From CAMLDH01 sp966250375 (GTDB taxonomy: Bacteria > Pseudomonadota > Gammaproteobacteria > Burkholderiales > Burkholderiaceae_D): a DNA stretch of 18,485 nt. The notes under the pieces were generated by a model, which worked only from the letters and a program-made list of their open reading frames with translations, was not told where the DNA came from and did no database searches. Each line of letters starts with the position of its first letter. Position 1 is the first letter of the stretch. Made by a program: the position numbers and the translations under genes. Where the stretch lies: NCBI GenBank assembly GCA_966250375.1, contig CBINHE010000084.1:1-18485 (forward strand), read 5' to 3'. Shown here one piece after another: positions 15,371-18,485 of this stretch.

Positions 15371-17092
15371 CTAAAACTCTTCCCATTCGTCGCCATTTCC
15401 GGCCGGCGCCACACTCTTCGGCCTGGCTACCGGCGCGGCCGCTTTTTTGGCAACCATCGCACTCGGTCTCGTTGCCAGCTTCGTCGGCAACGGCTGCGGT
15501 GCCGGCGCCGATACGCGCGGCGTCATTTGCGACGCATGCGCAACGGCGTCCAGCTTGAACACCGACACTGACTGTGCCAGTGTGCCCGCCTGGTTCTGCA
15601 TGCTTTCCGCAGCTGCCGCCGCCTGCTCCACCAGCGCCGCATTCTGCTGCGTCATCTCGTCCATCTGCACGATCGCCCGGTTCACCTCTTCGATGCCCGA
15701 ACTCTGCTCCTGGCTCGCTGCCGTGATTTCGCTCATGATGTCGGCCACGTGCTTGACCGACGTCACGATCTCGTCCATCGTCTTGCCCGCTTCATCGACC
15801 AGCCTGCCGCCCGCATCGACCTTTTCCACCGAGTCGCCGATCAGCGACTTGATCTCCTTGGCCGCGCCCGCCGAGCGCTGCGCCAGGTTGCGCACTTCCG
15901 CTGCCACCACCGCAAAGCCTCGCCCCTGCTCTCCGGCGCGCGCTGCCTCCACTGCCGCATTCAGCGCCAGGATATTGGTCTGGAATGCGATGCCGTCGAT
16001 CACCCCGATAATATCGACGATCTTGCGCGAGCTTTCCTTGATCGAACCCATCGTGCCGACCACTTGGCCGACCACCTCGCCGCCCTTGAGCGCGAAGTCT
16101 GAGGCCGACACCACCAGCTGGTTTGCCTGCCGCGCGTTGTCGGCGTTCTGCTTGACCGTGGTCGTCAGCTCTTCCATCGACGATGCCGTTTCTTCCAATG
16201 AGCTGGCCTGCGATTCGGTGCGCGACGACAGGTCCGCGTTGCCCGATGCGATTTCCTGAGAGGCCGTAGTAATGGTTTCCGCACCTAGCTTGATATGGTT
16301 GACCGTATTGACCAAGTTAGTCTGCATGACCTTCAGCGAATTCACCAATTGCCCCGCTTCGTCTCGTGTTTTTACTTCAATGATTTCTGTCAGATCTCCG
16401 TTGGCAATGGTATCGGCGATATGTGCGGCATGATGCAACGGTCCTGTAATGGTGCGCGTGATGAACCACGCGACAAACGCGCCCAATGCAAGCGTAATCA
16501 CGCCCACAGCGAGCATTACCATTTGCGTGGTTGCGTAATTTTTTTCCCATGCCTCGTAAGTTGCTCGCATGTCTTTCTGCTGAAATTCAGCCAACGCGCC
16601 GAGGCTTTCCATCCATTTTTCGTGCAACGGCAAAAAATCGCTCTTCAAGAGCAAAGACCCATCAAAATAATTGCCGCCGTCGACCAAGGCTTTGATCTTT
16701 GTAATGACGGGAAGGATCGCTTGCTTCTGTTCAGTCGCAGCCATAAACGCCGTATCACCCTGCGTACTGGACACCAGTTTTTTCAAATTCGCTTCAGACT
16801 TGGCATACTTATCCAGAATCTGGATCAGCTTTTTGCCTTCCAACTCGCCTTCCTTCGCGTCAGTCGGTGCGGCGATTTTCCGTAAGGACAACGCCACTGA
16901 CCAACCGACCTCTCGCATATCCATTGCATTCGATAAGCTGGCAACCTTGTTGTTGACGATCGCATTTGTGCCATTCTTCAGTTCGCTCATTTTCCACAGG
17001 CCCAACGCGAGCAGCACAATAGAGCACAGAAGCACAAGGCAAAAGCCCAAGGCAAGACGGGTACCAATTTTCATGTCGGAGATCGAAAACAT
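15371..17092 (-). CDS. Methyl-accepting chemotaxis protein (receptor 1 of tandem pair)
   Basis: Transmembrane chemoreceptor of 573 residues: TM1 at about 13-33, a periplasmic helical sensor (~34-189), TM2 at ~190-211, HAMP at ~212-264, and a signalling domain with the tip IDGIAFQTNILALNAAVEAA at 365-384. It ends in EWEEF for CheR/CheB tethering. The sensor differs from that of receptor 2, so a different stimulus is likely, while the signalling domain is shared. The ATG at 17092 has AGAAAGGGA upstream; the later ATG at residue 7 has none. The 278-bp gap before it, after cheW, holds a probable receptor relic and small dyads, and could contain a promoter. Confidence 0.96.
   Translation of the reverse strand: MFSISDMKIGTRLALGFCLVLLCSIVLLALGLWKMSELKNGTNAIVNNKVASLSNAMDMREVGWSVALSLRKIAAPTDAKEGELEGKKLIQILDKYAKSEANLKKLVSSTQGDTAFMAATEQKQAILPVITKIKALVDGGNYFDGSLLLKSDFLPLHEKWMESLGALAEFQQKDMRATYEAWEKNYATTQMVMLAVGVITLALGAFVAWFITRTITGPLHHAAHIADTIANGDLTEIIEVKTRDEAGQLVNSLKVMQTNLVNTVNHIKLGAETITTASQEIASGNADLSSRTESQASSLEETASSMEELTTTVKQNADNARQANQLVVSASDFALKGGEVVGQVVGTMGSIKESSRKIVDIIGVIDGIAFQTNILALNAAVEAARAGEQGRGFAVVAAEVRNLAQRSAGAAKEIKSLIGDSVEKVDAGGRLVDEAGKTMDEIVTSVKHVADIMSEITAASQEQSSGIEEVNRAIVQMDEMTQQNAALVEQAAAAAESMQNQAGTLAQSVSVFKLDAVAHASQMTPRVSAPAPQPLPTKLATRPSAMVAKKAAAPVARPKSVAPAGNGDEWEEF
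15612..16264. repeat. 653-bp block identical to 13767-14419 (receptor 1 copy)
   Basis: Partner of the block in receptor 2, covering the cytoplasmic methylation and signalling helices. Beyond 16264 the two genes share no obvious nucleotide similarity. On the other side, similarity continues less strictly to the stop codons. Confidence 0.9.
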
Positions 17093-17141
17093 TATTTTTT
17101 CCCTTTCTTGGATCCAATTTTGTGCAAAATCCGCGCAACGC

Positions 17142-17162
17142 TCAAAATTCTTCCCATTTTTT
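17142..17162 (-). pseudogene. Possible relic of a third receptor gene (KKWEEF-stop)
   Basis: The minus strand reads codons for K-K-W-E-E-F followed by TGA. Over the last codons, TGGGAAGAATTTTGA differs from the ends of the two receptor genes (TGGGAAGAGTTTTAG) at only three positions. An in-frame stop occurs about 17 codons upstream and no further receptor sequence is recognisable, so any gene has been lost. The location, just before two receptor genes with the same tail, makes chance unlikely, but the match is short. Confidence 0.4.
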
Positions 17163-17231
17163 TCGACTTCGTTCAGCTCTTGGCGATGATCGCCAAATTA
17201 CTGCTCATCAGCCCTACAACCGCCATACGGT

Positions 17232-17249
17232 TTCGACCAATCGGTCGAA
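17232..17249. promoter_or_regulatory. Dyad TTCGACC-AATC-GGTCGAA upstream of receptor 1
   Basis: Perfect 7-bp inverted repeat with a 4-nt centre in the cheW-receptor spacer, about 140 bp before the receptor 1 start. Its symmetry would suit a dimeric regulator or a small RNA hairpin. I do not recognise it as a known operator. Confidence 0.35.
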
Positions 17250-17352
17250 CAATCACATTCAACTACCCCATCGACACGAAGCAATTTTCCTAGACGTTTT
17301 TTAAGGCGACTTGATGTAAATAAACATGCATAAGCATACATAACATGCAGTC

Positions 17353-17366
17353 AATTCAATTGAATT
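17353..17366. other. Perfect 14-bp AT-rich palindrome just after cheW
   Basis: AATTCAATTGAATT, four bases beyond the cheW stop. It is AT-rich and has no separate loop, so it is a weak terminator candidate at best. The adjoining bases (17319-17350) hold repeated ATGCAT/GCATAC-type runs of no known role. Confidence 0.3.
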
Positions 17367-17370
17367 TTTA

Positions 17371-17880
17371 CTAGGCCGCAATTTTTTCAATCAACCCCAT
17401 TTCTGCGCTGGACATCAATTTGTCGATATCGACCAAGATCAACATGCGTTCATCCAAAGTCCCCAAGCCAATCAAATAATCGGTATTAAGCGCGCCACCC
17501 ATTTCCGGCGCCGGCTTCACCTGTTCTTGCAACAGCGTAATCACATCGGACACGCTATCGACCACCATGCCCATCACACGACCGGCAATATTCAAGATAA
17601 TGACGACCGTGAACTGGTCGTAAGTCGGCTCGCCAAGATTGAATTTAATTCGCATATCGACAATCGGCACAATGATGCCCCGCAGATTGACCACGCCCTT
17701 GATGAAGTCAGGAGAATTGGCAATGCGCGTGACAGCTTCGTAGCCTCGGATTTCCTGCACTTTCAGGATATCGATACCGTACTCCTCGCTACCCAAGGTA
17801 AAGGCGAGAAACTCCTGCCCGGCGATATCGCGATCGGAATTCGTTCCCATGGTGATGTTCGATTCTGCTGTTTGCATCAT
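17371..17880 (-). CDS. cheW: Chemotaxis coupling protein CheW
   Basis: Scaffold that links chemoreceptors to the kinase CheA in the signalling array. From the ATG at 17880 it has 169 residues, the normal size. A single CheW domain begins at about residue 23: EFLAFTLGSEEYGIDILKVQ, then FIKGVVNLRGIIVPIVDMR, VVDSVSDVI and YLIGLGTLDERMLILVDIDKL. The start is set by AAAAGGA 7 nt upstream. An in-frame extension to 17958 would overlap cheA and is rejected. It follows cheA by 13 bp. Confidence 0.97.
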   Translation of the reverse strand: MMQTAESNITMGTNSDRDIAGQEFLAFTLGSEEYGIDILKVQEIRGYEAVTRIANSPDFIKGVVNLRGIIVPIVDMRIKFNLGEPTYDQFTVVIILNIAGRVMGMVVDSVSDVITLLQEQVKPAPEMGGALNTDYLIGLGTLDERMLILVDIDKLMSSAEMGLIEKIAA

Positions 17881-17887
17881 TGTGTTG

Positions 17888-17894
17888 TCCTTTT
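17888..17894 (-). promoter_or_regulatory. Ribosome binding site fixing the cheW start
   Basis: AAAAGGA on the minus strand, overlapping the last base of the cheA stop codon and 7 nt before tandem ATG codons. It supports the 169-residue CheW and translational coupling to cheA. Confidence 0.65.
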
Positions 17895-18485
17895 CAGGAG
17901 TAGATGGATTCGTCGTTAAGTTGGCGGCTGGAGCGCAAGAGAGCTGCGACATCGACAATCAGAGAGACGCCGCCATCCCCCAGAATGGTTGCGCCGGAAA
18001 TGCCTGCAACCTTGCGATAATTCGATTCAAGATTTTTCACGACGACCTGCTGCTGACCGACAAGATCGTCGACAAACAAGGCCGCCTTCTTGCCGTCGGA
18101 TTCGAGGATGACAACGATGCCCTCGCATGGATTGGAAAAACGCGGTTCAATGCCGAATATCTGATACAACGGAATCAGCGGCAAATACTCCTCGCGCACT
18201 TTCACTACCCTTCCCTGTCCGCTGATCTCTTTCACATCGATAGGCTTGGGCTGCAGCGATTCAACAACGTAACCGAGCGGCAGGATATAAATTTCTTCAC
18301 CGACCTTGATCGACATGCCATCCAGAATTGCAAGGGTCAGCGGTAAGGAGATCGAGATGGTCGTGCCGACTCCTTTGCCTGAACGAATGTCGATGACACC
18401 GCCCATCGCCGTGATATTCCGCTTCACGACATCCATGCCGACGCCGCGTCCGGAAACGTCGGTCACTATTTCTGCAGTCGAGAAA
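17894..18485 (-). CDS. cheA: Chemotaxis histidine kinase CheA (C-terminal part, cut by window edge)
   Basis: About 196 C-terminal residues of the kinase that phosphorylates CheY and CheB. The frame enters from the window edge as FSTAEIVTDVSGRGVGMDVV, the G1 box of the HATPase domain. GKGVGTTISISLPLTLAILD follows (G2 region and end of P4). The rest is the CheW-like P5 domain: IYILPLGYVVESLQ, the acidic/basic strand segments, KKAALFVDDLVGQQQVVVK and GISGATILGDGGVSLIVDV. P1-P3 lie outside the window. An internal ATG at 18466 is not the start. The stop TGA sits 13 bp before cheW. Confidence 0.97.
   Translation of the reverse strand, partial: FSTAEIVTDVSGRGVGMDVVKRNITAMGGVIDIRSGKGVGTTISISLPLTLAILDGMSIKVGEEIYILPLGYVVESLQPKPIDVKEISGQGRVVKVREEYLPLIPLYQIFGIEPRFSNPCEGIVVILESDGKKAALFVDDLVGQQQVVVKNLESNYRKVAGISGATILGDGGVSLIVDVAALLRSSRQLNDESIYS

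Noticed and set aside
17881..17958. N-terminal extension of cheW to 17958.
   Set aside because: It overlaps the 3' end of cheA, and a clear ribosome site precedes the ATG at 17880.

Overview
The window is one continuous stretch of chemotaxis and flagellar-export genes. Every supported gene lies on the minus strand, so transcription runs from high to low coordinates. Family assignments, gene set (cheD between cheR and cheB; flhB-flhA-flhF-flhG-fliA) and moderate GC suggest a motile betaproteobacterium of the Burkholderiales, most likely Oxalobacteraceae. The taxon is an inference from gene content only. || Layout in transcription order. (1) Sensory and adaptation block: the 3' end of cheA (cut by the window edge), cheW, two tandem transmembrane chemoreceptor genes that both end in the CheR/CheB-tethering peptide WEEF, then cheR and cheD, which overlap by 4 bp. 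(2) A 405-bp spacer filled by two large imperfect palindromes, then cheB. (3) A 365-bp spacer with a third palindrome, then cheZ, a degenerate EAL + HDOD signalling gene, and cheY. (4) A 375-bp spacer with a fourth palindrome and a hairpin, then the tightly overlapping flhB-flhA-flhF-flhG genes and fliA (sigma-28). || How the genes work together: receptors with CheW control CheA, which phosphorylates CheY and CheB. CheR, CheB and CheD adapt the receptors. CheZ removes phosphate from CheY. FlhA and FlhB form the flagellar export gate, FlhF and FlhG set flagellar position and number, and FliA transcribes late flagellar genes. || Most unusual observations: (a) FlhF is about twice normal length, and its extra ~400 C-terminal residues resemble, end to end, an IS4/Tn5-type transposase with all three catalytic acids changed. 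(b) FlhG keeps the N-terminal FlhF-activating motif DQAxxLR but has lost the P-loop lysines, so the FlhF/FlhG pair looks rebuilt. (c) Four long palindromic elements sit directly behind cheD, cheB and cheY. Two of them contain the upstream gene's stop codon, and two share a core with identical spacing. (d) The two receptor genes share 653 bp that read as identical, with abrupt edges. (e) A WEEF-stop relic upstream of them suggests a lost third receptor gene. All sequence comparisons were made by eye; no searches were run.
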